Below are positions 26,329-33,484 of a DNA stretch of 64,000 bases, piece after piece. Numbering within the stretch: the first letter of the stretch is position 1; the number at the start of each line of letters is the position of its first letter. Made by a program: the position numbers and the translations under genes. A model generated the notes under the pieces. That model was not told where the DNA came from, searched no databases, and was given only the letters and a program-made list of their open reading frames with translations. Source of the DNA: Paenibacillus sp. FSL H8-0332 (GTDB taxonomy: Bacteria; Bacillota; Bacilli; Paenibacillales; Paenibacillaceae); NCBI RefSeq assembly GCF_037963835.1, contig NZ_CP150145.1, forward strand, positions 2,790,001-2,854,000, read 5' to 3'.

Positions 26329-27525
26329 CTATCCCTGTAGGGCCGCTTTGTGCTTACGGGATCGCTGAGTCACGAGTACCATAAGATAGACAGCGAGCAG
26401 CAGGAGAGGTGCCAAGATCGAATACCGGTACATTACGGCGTAGCTGGTGAACATGGCGACAGCACCGAGCAGCATGGAGCCGATGGCGACACCGAGATCC
26501 AGGGAGTTGAGGAACATTCCGTTGGCTAACCCGCGCTGGCGCGGCTCGACAGACTGGATCATCCAGGTCTGGAGCGCAGGCTGCATGGAGCCGAAGCCGA
26601 AGCCGTAGCATAGAGCTGCCGGGAACAAGCCCGCCGTTGTAGAGGCGAAGGACAGCAGCAGCAGGCCGGCGGCGATGAACAGGCTTCCCGGGATGAGCAG
26701 GGCAGCCGGACCGAAGCGGTCATAGATTCTGCCGGACAGCGGCCGGATCACTAGGATGGCTACGGCATTGAACAGGAAGAAGTAAGCGATATGCTGGAGG
26801 TGCTTCTCTTGCCCGTAGAGCGCCAGGAAGCCCAGCAGCCCGCCGTAAGAGATCGATAAGAGGAAGTTAAGCAGGCAGGGAAGCAGCAGCCTGCGGTAAG
26901 GATTGCTTCCCACAGCTGCAGCCGGAACTGCGGGCGGCTCCAGATGTCCGCCAGGCAGTGACTTCGCCAGGCGGAAGCCCATGGGCAGGATCAGAGCAAG
27001 CGCGACAGCCGTCCCCAGCAGCAGGGACCCGAATCCTGGTCCTTGCAGCAGGCTGAGTCCGATCAGCGGGCCAGCCGACATGGCTAGGCTGGTGGATAAT
27101 CCGAAGTAACCCATGCCCTCACCCATCCGCCGGATGGGGATGACATCGGAGGCCATGGTCGGGAACGCTGTGCTGGCCATACCGAAGCCTATGCCGAACA
27201 GCATGCGGAATAGCAGCAGGGTGAAGATGCTGCCTGCGAAATAATATCCGGCCACCGCAGACAAGGAAATGGCAAGGCCGAGGAAGATCAGCAGGTTGCG
27301 CCCGCCTCTCTCCATGGCTCTGGCCGAGAAGAGGCGGGAGGCAATCGCACTGAAAGCGAACAGGCTGGTGACAAGGCTGACCTGTACGGATGAAGCATGC
27401 AAAGCACTTTCCGCATAAGCCGGAAGGGTAGACAAGGTCATCTGCAGTCCTATGAACAGCAGAAGATTGCAAAGGGTGAGTGTAATGAAGGATGTAGTCC
27501 ATAGACGTTCAGATGATTGATTCAA
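26329..27525 (-). CDS. MFS drug-efflux-type transporter
   Basis: This 398-residue major facilitator has twelve predicted membrane helices. Family features include the loop SRLFSARAMERGGRNLLIFLG between helices 2 and 3 and the helix 4-5 segment FRMLFGIGFGMASTAFPTMASDVIP, both in the style of Bacillus exporters. It lies 12 bases downstream of a MarR-type repressor gene transcribed the same way, so it is probably induced by a small molecule that the repressor senses. The substrate is unknown. Confidence 0.88.
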   Translation of the reverse strand: MNQSSERLWTTSFITLTLCNLLLFIGLQMTLSTLPAYAESALHASSVQVSLVTSLFAFSAIASRLFSARAMERGGRNLLIFLGLAISLSAVAGYYFAGSIFTLLLFRMLFGIGFGMASTAFPTMASDVIPIRRMGEGMGYFGLSTSLAMSAGPLIGLSLLQGPGFGSLLLGTAVALALILPMGFRLAKSLPGGHLEPPAVPAAAVGSNPYRRLLLPCLLNFLLSISYGGLLGFLALYGQEKHLQHIAYFFLFNAVAILVIRPLSGRIYDRFGPAALLIPGSLFIAAGLLLLSFASTTAGLFPAALCYGFGFGSMQPALQTWMIQSVEPRQRGLANGMFLNSLDLGVAIGSMLLGAVAMFTSYAVMYRYSILAPLLLLAVYLMVLVTQRSRKHKAALQG

Positions 27526-27537
27526 GTGTTTTGACTC

Positions 27538-27981
27538 CTATTCCTGATGTATATTTCCGGTGTTGTGATAGATTTGCTCCAGCATACTGCGGAGATCTTC
27601 AAGCTGCTGCGGCTGCAACCCGGCTACAGCCATATCTATAGTCTGCTGCTCCAGTGCTATAGTGTTCTCGATTAACGCCTGCCCCTCTGCGGTGGCGTAG
27701 AGCTGGAACGCCCTGCGGTCCTCCGGGTTGGCTGTTTTGGTAATGAAGCCTTTCTTGAGCAGGAGCTCCACGATCCGGGCGGTGGTCGGCTGGTCTTTGG
27801 CGGAGGCAACGGCAACCTCCTTCTGGCTGACTCCGCTGCGGTCACAGATCATCAGCAGGGTGGACCATTGCTCGGGTGTGATGTCATACGGCTTCAGCGC
27901 CCGTGCGAAGCTTACTGAGATTCTCCGGTGGGTGGAGCCCAGCAGGAAGCCGAGGAATTGCTGAGGTGAGGAAAGAGTCAT
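27538..27981 (-). CDS. MarR-family repressor of the adjacent MFS gene
   Basis: This 147-residue winged-helix regulator has the MarR pattern: ITPEQWSTLLMICDRSGVSQKEVAVAS, the recognition helix DQPTTARIVELLLKKGFI, and the wing ANPEDRRAFQLYATAEG. AAAGGAG precedes ATG 27981 on the minus strand. The promoter upstream carries a perfect 18-bp palindrome overlapping the -10 box, so it most likely represses itself and the exporter. Confidence 0.9.
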   Translation of the reverse strand: MTLSSPQQFLGFLLGSTHRRISVSFARALKPYDITPEQWSTLLMICDRSGVSQKEVAVASAKDQPTTARIVELLLKKGFITKTANPEDRRAFQLYATAEGQALIENTIALEQQTIDMAVAGLQPQQLEDLRSMLEQIYHNTGNIHQE

Positions 27982-28003
27982 AAATGAACTGCTCCTTTGA
28001 AAT

Positions 28004-28046
28004 TACTTGTTACAACAAGTATAAGCATAACAAGTAAATGGGTCAA
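28004..28046 (-). promoter_or_regulatory. Promoter and MarR operator of the MarR/MFS operon
   Basis: On the minus strand TTGACC (28046-28041) and TATACT (28023-28018) are 17 bases apart. TACTTGTT-AC-AACAAGTA (28004-28021) is a perfect palindrome overlapping the -10 box, and a further half site AACAAGTA lies at 28029-28036 in the spacer. Confidence 0.75.
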
Positions 28047-28082
28047 GGCGGAATGGGTCCGTCCAATCTAACAACACCAAAA

Positions 28083-28114
28083 AAGCCCCGCTCCGCATAA
28101 TGCGGAAGGGGCTT
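28083..28114 (-). terminator. Terminator of the Fsa gene
   Basis: AAGCCCC and TCCGCA pair with TGCGGA and GGGGCTT around a 3-base loop. The minus strand continues with six T residues. Confidence 0.85.
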
Positions 28115-28132
28115 GGGCTGTATGCTTTGTTT

Positions 28133-28780
28133 TTAAACCTGTGGAACCTTCTCCCAGTCCTTGAGGAAGCGTTCGATACCATTGTCGGTCAGCGGGTGCT
28201 TCCAGAGCGATGGCAGGAGTGATCCCGGGATGGTAGCGATGTGAGCGCCGGCAATGGCAGCTTGCTCCACATGGGCAATGTTGCGGATACTGGCGGCAAT
28301 GATCTCGGATTTCAGGTCGTAGTTGGTCAGAATCGTCTTCAGATCCTTGATCAGCTTCATGCCGTCTACACCGATATCATCCAGACGTCCGACGAACGGA
28401 CTGATATAAGTAGCTCCTGCCTTAGCGGCCATGAGGCCTTGAGCAGCGGAGAATACGAGCGTTACGTTGGTTTTGATGCCTTTTTTGGTCAATTCATAAC
28501 AAGCTTCCAGACCATCCTCGGTCATAGGCAGCTTGATGACCACGTTCGGAGCCCATTCAGCGATCTCGTAAGCTTCCTTAAGCATCTCTTCAGCCGTAAG
28601 ACCGATAACCTCAGCGCTTACAGGACCAGGGACAATCGCTACGATCTCTTTGATTACGTCCTTAAACAATCTGCCTTCCTTGGCAATCAGCGACGGGTTC
28701 GTCGTTACGCCATCCACTAATCCGAGGCGGGTAATACGTTTGATTTCCTCAATATTTCCGGTATCCAAGAAAAATTTCAT
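28133..28780 (-). CDS. fsa: Fructose-6-phosphate aldolase / transaldolase-like protein
   Basis: This is a 215-residue class I aldolase of the small transaldolase family. Visible features are [15 protein letters not shown] at the N-terminus, [14 protein letters not shown], the Schiff-base lysine in [42 protein letters not shown] and [13 protein letters not shown]. The length fits Fsa/TalC. It interconverts sugar phosphates in the cytoplasm. The start is ATG 28780, with GGGAGG 10 bases upstream on the minus strand; an upstream in-frame ATG at 28849 would add 23 residues not seen in the family. Confidence 0.93.
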   Translation of the reverse strand: MKFFLDTGNIEEIKRITRLGLVDGVTTNPSLIAKEGRLFKDVIKEIVAIVPGPVSAEVIGLTAEEMLKEAYEIAEWAPNVVIKLPMTEDGLEACYELTKKGIKTNVTLVFSAAQGLMAAKAGATYISPFVGRLDDIGVDGMKLIKDLKTILTNYDLKSEIIAASIRNIAHVEQAAIAGAHIATIPGSLLPSLWKHPLTDNGIERFLKDWEKVPQV

Positions 28781-28896
28781 TTCCAGGTATCCTCCCTTGA
28801 TTTCGTATGGATTTGACAAAACAGCAGGCTCCACTTCATTATGAGACATGCCACGTGAAGTTTCAACTGTTAATTTGAATCTCTCAAAATAACTTT

Positions 28897-29478
28897 ATGG
28901 AATCGGCGCAAAAAATTGTTTTTACATGGGTAGGACCATTCCCGGCTACTTCTGTCCATGATACTATAGAAGCGGTATTGTTCATTACAGGCGATGGGCT
29001 GGTGACAGGAATGTATACTTTGATTGTGGGAGCGGTGCTGTTTCTGCTGCTCACGGCCGGAATTATTGCTTATCAGAACAGCAGAATTCTTGCGGAGCAA
29101 GAGACACATGCTTCCAGGACACATACCGGCAATCTGATGTATTCGGTATATAATCAGAGGTTCTCTGCGGACGAGGAGCTGCCGGAAGCGGTACCGCTGT
29201 TTCAATTCACGGTGTATGAGCGCGGGGAAGAAGACCTGCCGGAGGCAGAGGCGGGAACGACCCGTGCCCTATGTAGGGTTGCAGCCGGTACGGGCGAGAT
29301 GGCGTTATCTGATGCGCAGAATTATATGCTGGGCATTCTCCGCCAGGCCGCAGTGCAGGGGGGCCGGCTTACGCATGTTTCTTTTTCAGGGAAGGCTGCC
29401 CGCAGGGGTGAGAAGGAACTGATTCAGGCGCTGGAGACTGCGGCGAAGGAGGAGACCCGCTATGCAGATCAACGTTAA
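28897..29478 (+). CDS. Predicted single-pass membrane protein upstream of the macro-domain gene
   Basis: This is a 193-residue frame. A membrane segment (MYTLIVGAVLFLLLTAGIIAY) lies at residues 39-59, followed by a soluble domain of about 130 residues (FQFTVYERGEEDLPEAEAG, then MLGILRQAAVQGGRLTHVSFSGKAARRG). I do not recognise it. Its end overlaps the start of the macro-domain gene by 17 bases, a sign of coupling, and its codon use looks coding. No clear ribosome binding site precedes ATG 28897; ATG 29011, next to the membrane segment, is an alternative. Confidence 0.55.
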   Translation: MESAQKIVFTWVGPFPATSVHDTIEAVLFITGDGLVTGMYTLIVGAVLFLLLTAGIIAYQNSRILAEQETHASRTHTGNLMYSVYNQRFSADEELPEAVPLFQFTVYERGEEDLPEAEAGTTRALCRVAAGTGEMALSDAQNYMLGILRQAAVQGGRLTHVSFSGKAARRGEKELIQALETAAKEETRYADQR

Positions 29479-30016
29479 TGATGTAGTCCTGTCTGTGCAG
29501 GAGGGTGATATAACCGCCTGGCAGGGCGAGATGATCGTCAACGCCTCGAACTCCGGTCTTTATGGAGGAGGGGGAGTGGACGGGGCTATACACCGGGCCG
29601 GGGGCCCGGGAATTGCGGAGGAATGCGCGGTTATCCGCCAGAAGCAGGGTGGCATCCTTCCCGGCGAAGCTGCGCTCACCAGTGCGGGGCGGCTTGCTTT
29701 TCGCGGAGTGATACATACGGTGGGGCCGATCTGGAAGGGCGGTAAGGCCGGTGAAGCGGCTGTGTTGGCCAGATGCTATAAGAGCAGCCTTGATCTGGCC
29801 TGCGCCCATGGGGTGAAGAGCCTGGCTTTTCCGAACATCAGCACGGGCATTTACAACTTCCCGAAGGAGCTGGCCTGCAAGACGGCGCTGGAATCTGTAG
29901 TTGGGTATGTCCGCGCGAAGAGCCCGGCAGAGATGCCGCTGCGGCAGATCGATTTCATCTTCTTCGAGCATGAGAATGCCGGGCTGTACGGGGCGATGTT
30001 TGGGAATTATAGCTGA
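29462..30016 (+). CDS. Macro-domain ADP-ribose hydrolase-like protein
   Basis: This is a 184-residue macro domain. The ligand-binding loops are visible: GDITAWQGEMIVNASNSGLYGGGGVDGAIHRAGG (catalytic-type Asn and Gly-rich loop) and SLAFPNISTGIYNFP. It resembles E. coli YmdB and related O-acetyl-ADP-ribose deacetylases, which remove ADP-ribose groups or hydrolyse O-acetyl-ADP-ribose. GAAGGAGGAG lies 8 bases before ATG 29462, inside the preceding membrane-protein frame. No partner ADP-ribosyltransferase is visible nearby. Confidence 0.9.
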   Translation: MQINVNDVVLSVQEGDITAWQGEMIVNASNSGLYGGGGVDGAIHRAGGPGIAEECAVIRQKQGGILPGEAALTSAGRLAFRGVIHTVGPIWKGGKAGEAAVLARCYKSSLDLACAHGVKSLAFPNISTGIYNFPKELACKTALESVVGYVRAKSPAEMPLRQIDFIFFEHENAGLYGAMFGNYS

Positions 30017-30061
30017 ACAGACGCTGAAGTAACGATAGAAAAGATGAAGGAGTGCGTTACC

Positions 30062-30562
30062 TTGAACCCTGTAACTGAAGTGAATTTCGTGCGCGTTGAT
30101 CCGTACAACACAGATTTGAGAGAGCTGGTCGACCAGCTCGATGAGGATTTGAAGTCCCGCTATCCGCATGAGATGATCTATGGTGTGGATTTCTCAGACC
30201 CCAAGGTGCAGGAGATGACGTTCGTGGTCGCGTATCAGAATGAGCGGGCGGTAGGTTGCGGCGCGCTGCGTCCGCTTGATCCGCAGAGCTCCGTAATGGA
30301 GCTGAAGCGGTTCTATGTAGATCCGGGTTCCCGCAAGCAGGGAATTGCCAGCCGGATGCTGCAGGATCTGGAGGCACGGGCTATCGCCGCAGGATGCGGT
30401 GAAATCCGGCTGGAGACCGGTATCAAGCAGCCGGAATCTATTGCCTTATATCTGAAGCACGGCTACCAGCCTATTGACCTGTTCGGGCCTTACATAGGTG
30501 ATCCGGATAGTATGTGTTACGGCAAAAGCCTGCCTCGGCCAAAGCCCGGGATTCAGGCGTGA
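30062..30562 (+). CDS. GNAT-family N-acetyltransferase
   Basis: This 166-residue acetyltransferase has the acetyl-CoA binding motif in LKRFYVDPGSRKQGIASRMLQDLE (the Q/R-x-x-G-x-A block) and the C-terminal GCGEIRLETGIKQPESIALYLKHGYQP. The substrate is unknown. TTG 30062 is favoured because AAGGAG lies 9 bases upstream; that same AAGGAG sits inside codons of the longer frame from ATG 30044. Its 3' end overlaps a converging small gene by 10 bases. Confidence 0.85.
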   Translation: MNPVTEVNFVRVDPYNTDLRELVDQLDEDLKSRYPHEMIYGVDFSDPKVQEMTFVVAYQNERAVGCGALRPLDPQSSVMELKRFYVDPGSRKQGIASRMLQDLEARAIAAGCGEIRLETGIKQPESIALYLKHGYQPIDLFGPYIGDPDSMCYGKSLPRPKPGIQA

Positions 30563-30750
30563 TACTTGCCCGCTGGGGCGTTCAGTACCCATTCCAGCAT
30601 TAGAATCAGCTCTTCTAGCCGGTTAAGCTGGGCGCCCAGGGCGGTCCGCTGCGGGTCACCGGGGGGCAGGGGAGTCAGGCGTGACTCCAGGGATCTGCGC
30701 TGGAGCGTCATTTCGTTGATTTTGGATTGGATCTGGTTCTCAGTTCTCAT
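30553..30750 (-). CDS. Small coiled-coil protein
   Basis: This is a 65-residue, highly charged, mostly helical protein (IQSKINEMTLQRRSLESRL and LGAQLNRLEELILMLEWVL with Leu heptads and a PLPPGDP break), probably a helical hairpin. The function is unknown. AGGAGG lies 7 bases before ATG 30750 on the minus strand, which supports that it is real despite its size. It converges on and slightly overlaps the acetyltransferase gene. Confidence 0.65.
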   Translation of the reverse strand: MRTENQIQSKINEMTLQRRSLESRLTPLPPGDPQRTALGAQLNRLEELILMLEWVLNAPAGKYHA

Positions 30751-30869
30751 GCGGATACCTCCTGATGGATTATTAGTGTCAGGCTGATGGGTAAGGATAA
30801 GAATTCCTTGTGGACAGGCACAGCCGATTCCACTTTGTTCATTATAACGGATAATATGGAGGGAATAAA

Positions 30870-31556
30870 ATGAGTATCAATGTGAAACAGCTGGCAGCGG
30901 AGAAGGCAGTTGAATATGTGCAGGACGGTATGAAGGTAGGCCTGGGAACAGGCTCAACTGCTTACTGGGCCATCCGCAAGCTGGGTGAGCGGGTGAGCGG
31001 GGGCTTGCAGATTACGGCCGTAGCTACCTCACAGGCGTCTGAGGATCAGGCCCGTGAGCTGGGCATTCCGCTGGTAGCGTTCGGTGATGTGGACAGCCTC
31101 GACCTGACGATTGACGGGGCGGATGAGCTGGACGGGGCGCTGCAGCTGATTAAGGGCGGCGGCGGTGCGCTTTTGCGGGAAAAGATTGTCGCCATGGGCA
31201 GCACCCGCATGATCGTTGTGGCCGATGAGAGCAAGGCGGTGACCACGCTCGGAAAGTTCCCGTTGCCGGTGGAGATTGTACCGTTTGCCTGGGAGTGGAC
31301 GGTTGCCGCTCTGGCTAAGCTGGGCTGCAAGACGGAGCTGCGGCGCAGCGGAGAAGATCTGTACAAGACGGATAATGGCAATTATATTGCCGACTGCCGT
31401 TTTGAAGCGATTGAATCGGCGGCAGAGCTGGCGCTTGCCCTTCAGCGAATTCCGGGAGTCGTCGAGCACGGCCTCTTCATCGGGATCGCGGATCTGGCGA
31501 TCATCGGCAAGAGTGACGGCACAATTGAGATTATTGAAGGTGGCCAGGATCGCTAA
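30870..31556 (+). CDS. rpiA: Ribose-5-phosphate isomerase A
   Basis: This is a 228-residue enzyme of the RpiA family. Diagnostic segments are VGLGTGSTAYWAIRKLGER (phosphate loop), TIDGADELDGALQLIKGGGGALLREK (catalytic Asp/Glu/Lys block), IVVADESK, and KLGCKTELRR. It interconverts ribose-5-phosphate and ribulose-5-phosphate. ATGGAGGGA precedes ATG 30870. The VanZ-like gene overlaps its 3' end. Confidence 0.95.
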   Translation: MSINVKQLAAEKAVEYVQDGMKVGLGTGSTAYWAIRKLGERVSGGLQITAVATSQASEDQARELGIPLVAFGDVDSLDLTIDGADELDGALQLIKGGGGALLREKIVAMGSTRMIVVADESKAVTTLGKFPLPVEIVPFAWEWTVAALAKLGCKTELRRSGEDLYKTDNGNYIADCRFEAIESAAELALALQRIPGVVEHGLFIGIADLAIIGKSDGTIEIIEGGQDR

Positions 31557-32031
31557 GCCGCATGCAGGCCGCCGGAAGGGGAAGGCTTCATCAGCCAAGC
31601 AGGCGCTGCCGCCCGGATGGCGGTTCCTGGCCTGGCTGCTGCTGATCGCGTATAGTGGAATGCTGCTGTACTGGATGTTCATCGGGTTCGGACGGACGGT
31701 TCAGCTGGACGGGCCATTCCGTTACAATCTTGAACCGCTGCGCACAGTGCGTTTATACTTTGATATGAATAACGGATTATCGTCTGCCAACAGGCTGGTG
31801 AATCTTCTGGGGAATGTGGCGGTATTCGCGCCGTTTGGCATTCTGCTTCCGCTGGTGGTCACCGGCTCCCGTTCTTTGATCCGGCTGACGCTTCTGTCTG
31901 CACTGGGTATCCTTGTACTGGAGCTGCTGCAGATGCTGCTGCATGTCGGGAGCCTGGATATCGACGATCTGCTGCTTAACCTGCTTGGGGTTTGGACGGG
32001 TTATGCGCTGCTGCGGCTGGTGCGGGGATAG
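31540..32031 (+). CDS. VanZ-like membrane protein
   Basis: This 163-residue protein has a basic N-terminus and four predicted membrane segments. It shows the VanZ pattern: FRYNLEPLRTVRLYFD, NLLGNVAVFAPFGILLPLV, and ELLQMLLHVGSLDIDDLLLNLLGVWTGY. VanZ proteins can raise lipoglycopeptide tolerance, but most homologues have no known role and no van cluster is present here. GTG 31540 is an inferred start that overlaps rpiA by 17 bases; TTG 31534 is equally possible. Confidence 0.8.
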   Translation: MARIAKPHAGRRKGKASSAKQALPPGWRFLAWLLLIAYSGMLLYWMFIGFGRTVQLDGPFRYNLEPLRTVRLYFDMNNGLSSANRLVNLLGNVAVFAPFGILLPLVVTGSRSLIRLTLLSALGILVLELLQMLLHVGSLDIDDLLLNLLGVWTGYALLRLVRG

Positions 32032-32074
32032 TGGATTCGCTGGGCTCAGGTATAATTTTAGGAGGATGAGACAT

Positions 32075-32515
32075 ATGTTGATTGATTTGAAGCCGCTTGT
32101 CGGCACACCGCAGGTGAATGAGCTGCTCTCTTATGCGGTTATAGATGACCCGGATGCGCTGATCCGCACTTCGGAGGAATACAGTAAGCTTGCGGCCATG
32201 CAGCTGTGCGGCTGGGAGGAGGACGGGCTGCTGCTCGGACTGACCGGCTACGAAGAGACCGAAGACGGCTCGCTCGACATCCGCCATATCGCAGTGCTCC
32301 CGGAGAACCGGGGCAAAGGGTACGCGCGCGGCATGATTCTGGAGCTGGTCACCTCCCGTCAGCCGCGTTATCTGGTAGCGGAGACAGAGGACGAGATTGC
32401 TGCTGACTTTTACCGCAGTCTGGGCTTCATGGTGTACAGCCTGGGCGAGAACGCTGCCGGAATCGAAATGTTCCGCTGTGTCTACGAGGTGGAAGAGACG
32501 GAGGACGAGGAGTAA
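32075..32515 (+). CDS. GNAT-family N-acetyltransferase
   Basis: This is a 146-residue acetyltransferase with the acetyl-CoA motif LDIRHIAVLPENRGKGYARGMILE and the C-terminal block DEIAADFYRSLGF. The target molecule is unknown. AGGAGG at 32060-32065 lies 9 bases before ATG 32075; ATG 32066 abuts that site and is less likely. It follows the VanZ-like gene by 43 bases. Confidence 0.85.
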   Translation: MLIDLKPLVGTPQVNELLSYAVIDDPDALIRTSEEYSKLAAMQLCGWEEDGLLLGLTGYEETEDGSLDIRHIAVLPENRGKGYARGMILELVTSRQPRYLVAETEDEIAADFYRSLGFMVYSLGENAAGIEMFRCVYEVEETEDEE

Positions 32516-32587
32516 GCGGGCAGACGGTGTGCGGTAGCGGAACTGGAACTGGAACCCGAACCCTGGCTGCTTTAAACAGTTCTTCAT

Positions 32588-32627
32588 AAACAGCCATTCT
32601 GCACATTACAGTGCGGGGTGGCTGTTT
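32588..32627 (+). terminator. Rho-independent terminator
   Basis: AAACAGCC pairs with GGCTGTTT, and an inner GCAC pairs with GTGC. Five T residues follow. It ends the rpiA-vanZ-GNAT transcript. Confidence 0.8.
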
Positions 32628-32656
32628 TTGCGTTCAAGCACACCAACTTTCAGGAG

Positions 32657-32832
32657 AATCCTGCATATTATACAACACGGCAGAGCCCGGCTCGGTAAGG
32701 GGCTGGAAATCCTGCACATTTTGCAACAATACACGGTCTAACACAAGCCAAACCACCGGAAATCCTGCATAATGTGCAACAAAGTTGAATCCGGACCGCT
32801 GATTCGTCACAAATCCTGCATAATGTGCAACA
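32657..32832. repeat. Four 20-21 bp direct repeats with a 51-53 bp period
   Basis: Copies begin at 32657, 32708, 32761 and 32812, so their starts are 51, 53 and 51 bases apart. Copies 3 and 4 are identical over 21 bases; copies 1 and 2 differ at a few positions in the centre. The core is AATCCTGCA followed by TAATGTGCAACA, containing the inverted TGCA...TGCA. Intervening segments of about 30 bases are unrelated to one another. No gene is supported here; the frame on the minus strand merely reads through the repeats. Confidence 0.85.
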
Positions 32833-32949
32833 AGTCTGGTATCCGAATGGCTAACGCGGGACAACCATAGTCATTATTTTTCTGGAAATCAGGCCAGATG
32901 GAGCTGAGACAGCCCAAATGAATCTCAATGTAAAATTCATGAAAACCAG

Positions 32950-32992
32950 TTGACTTTTAATGAAAAGGACAATATAGTTTTACTGTGAAACT
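32950..32992 (+). promoter_or_regulatory. Promoter and operator candidate of the MarR/MMPL operon
   Basis: TTGACT (32950-32955) and TATAGT (32973-32978) are 17 bases apart. AGTTT-N7-AAACT (32976-32992) is a palindrome overlapping the -10 box and the transcription start, fitting autorepression by the downstream MarR protein. Confidence 0.7.
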
Positions 32993-33031
32993 GTTCGACA
33001 CGTGAACTAATATGGAAAGGTGGAAGCAGCA

Positions 33032-33484
33032 TTGAAGAAAGACGCAGAAGAATGGATCAATCGCTACGTAGATGCTTATATGGTCGTAACGAGGCAGATC
33101 AATGCGCGGCTCCGGGATATTTTTGGCGAAGGTCTGACAACGGACCAATTCCTGATTCTCAGGCTGATCAGCGGACAGGAGAGATGCACCTCCACGTATC
33201 TGGCTGAAGCAGTCGCCGTAGGCAAAAGCTCGATTACTGCCATCATCAACCGGCTGGATGAAGCCGGGATGATTCAGCGGACCCGGGACGAGAATGACCG
33301 CAGGCAGGTGTATCTGACCATGACGGAATACGGAGAGAGTGTCTACAAGACCTCTGAGAAGCAGATGCAGCAGGTGATCTCCCCATACTTGTTCCACTTC
33401 GAGGATGACAATATAGAGCTGTTTATTACGATGTTTGAAAAGCTGGCATTTCTGATGCAGGATGCAGGGGGGAGAAGCAATTGA
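33032..33484 (+). CDS. MarR-family transcriptional regulator of the MMPL exporter
   Basis: This 150-residue winged-helix regulator has LTTDQFLILRLISGQERCTSTYLAEAVAVGKSSITAIINRLDEAGMIQRTRDENDRRQVYLTMTEYG as its DNA-binding core, including the D-x-R wing motif. TTG 33032 is preferred, with AAGGTGG 8 bases upstream; GTG 33020 would add four residues. Its stop overlaps the TTG start of the exporter gene, so the two are coupled and probably co-repressed. Confidence 0.88.
   Translation: MKKDAEEWINRYVDAYMVVTRQINARLRDIFGEGLTTDQFLILRLISGQERCTSTYLAEAVAVGKSSITAIINRLDEAGMIQRTRDENDRRQVYLTMTEYGESVYKTSEKQMQQVISPYLFHFEDDNIELFITMFEKLAFLMQDAGGRSN

Noticed and set aside
31540..32031. Glycopeptide resistance cluster suggested by VanZ
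   Set aside because: No vanHAX, vanRS or related genes are present; isolated VanZ-like proteins are widespread.
32657..32832. CRISPR array
   Set aside because: Only four imperfect 20-21 bp repeats are present, without cas genes or a leader. Unit length and repeat divergence do not fit a CRISPR, although spacing of about 30 bases is superficially similar.
32634..32864. Minus-strand 76-residue frame across the repeats
   Set aside because: It only reads through the direct repeats and has no ribosome binding site or codon bias.
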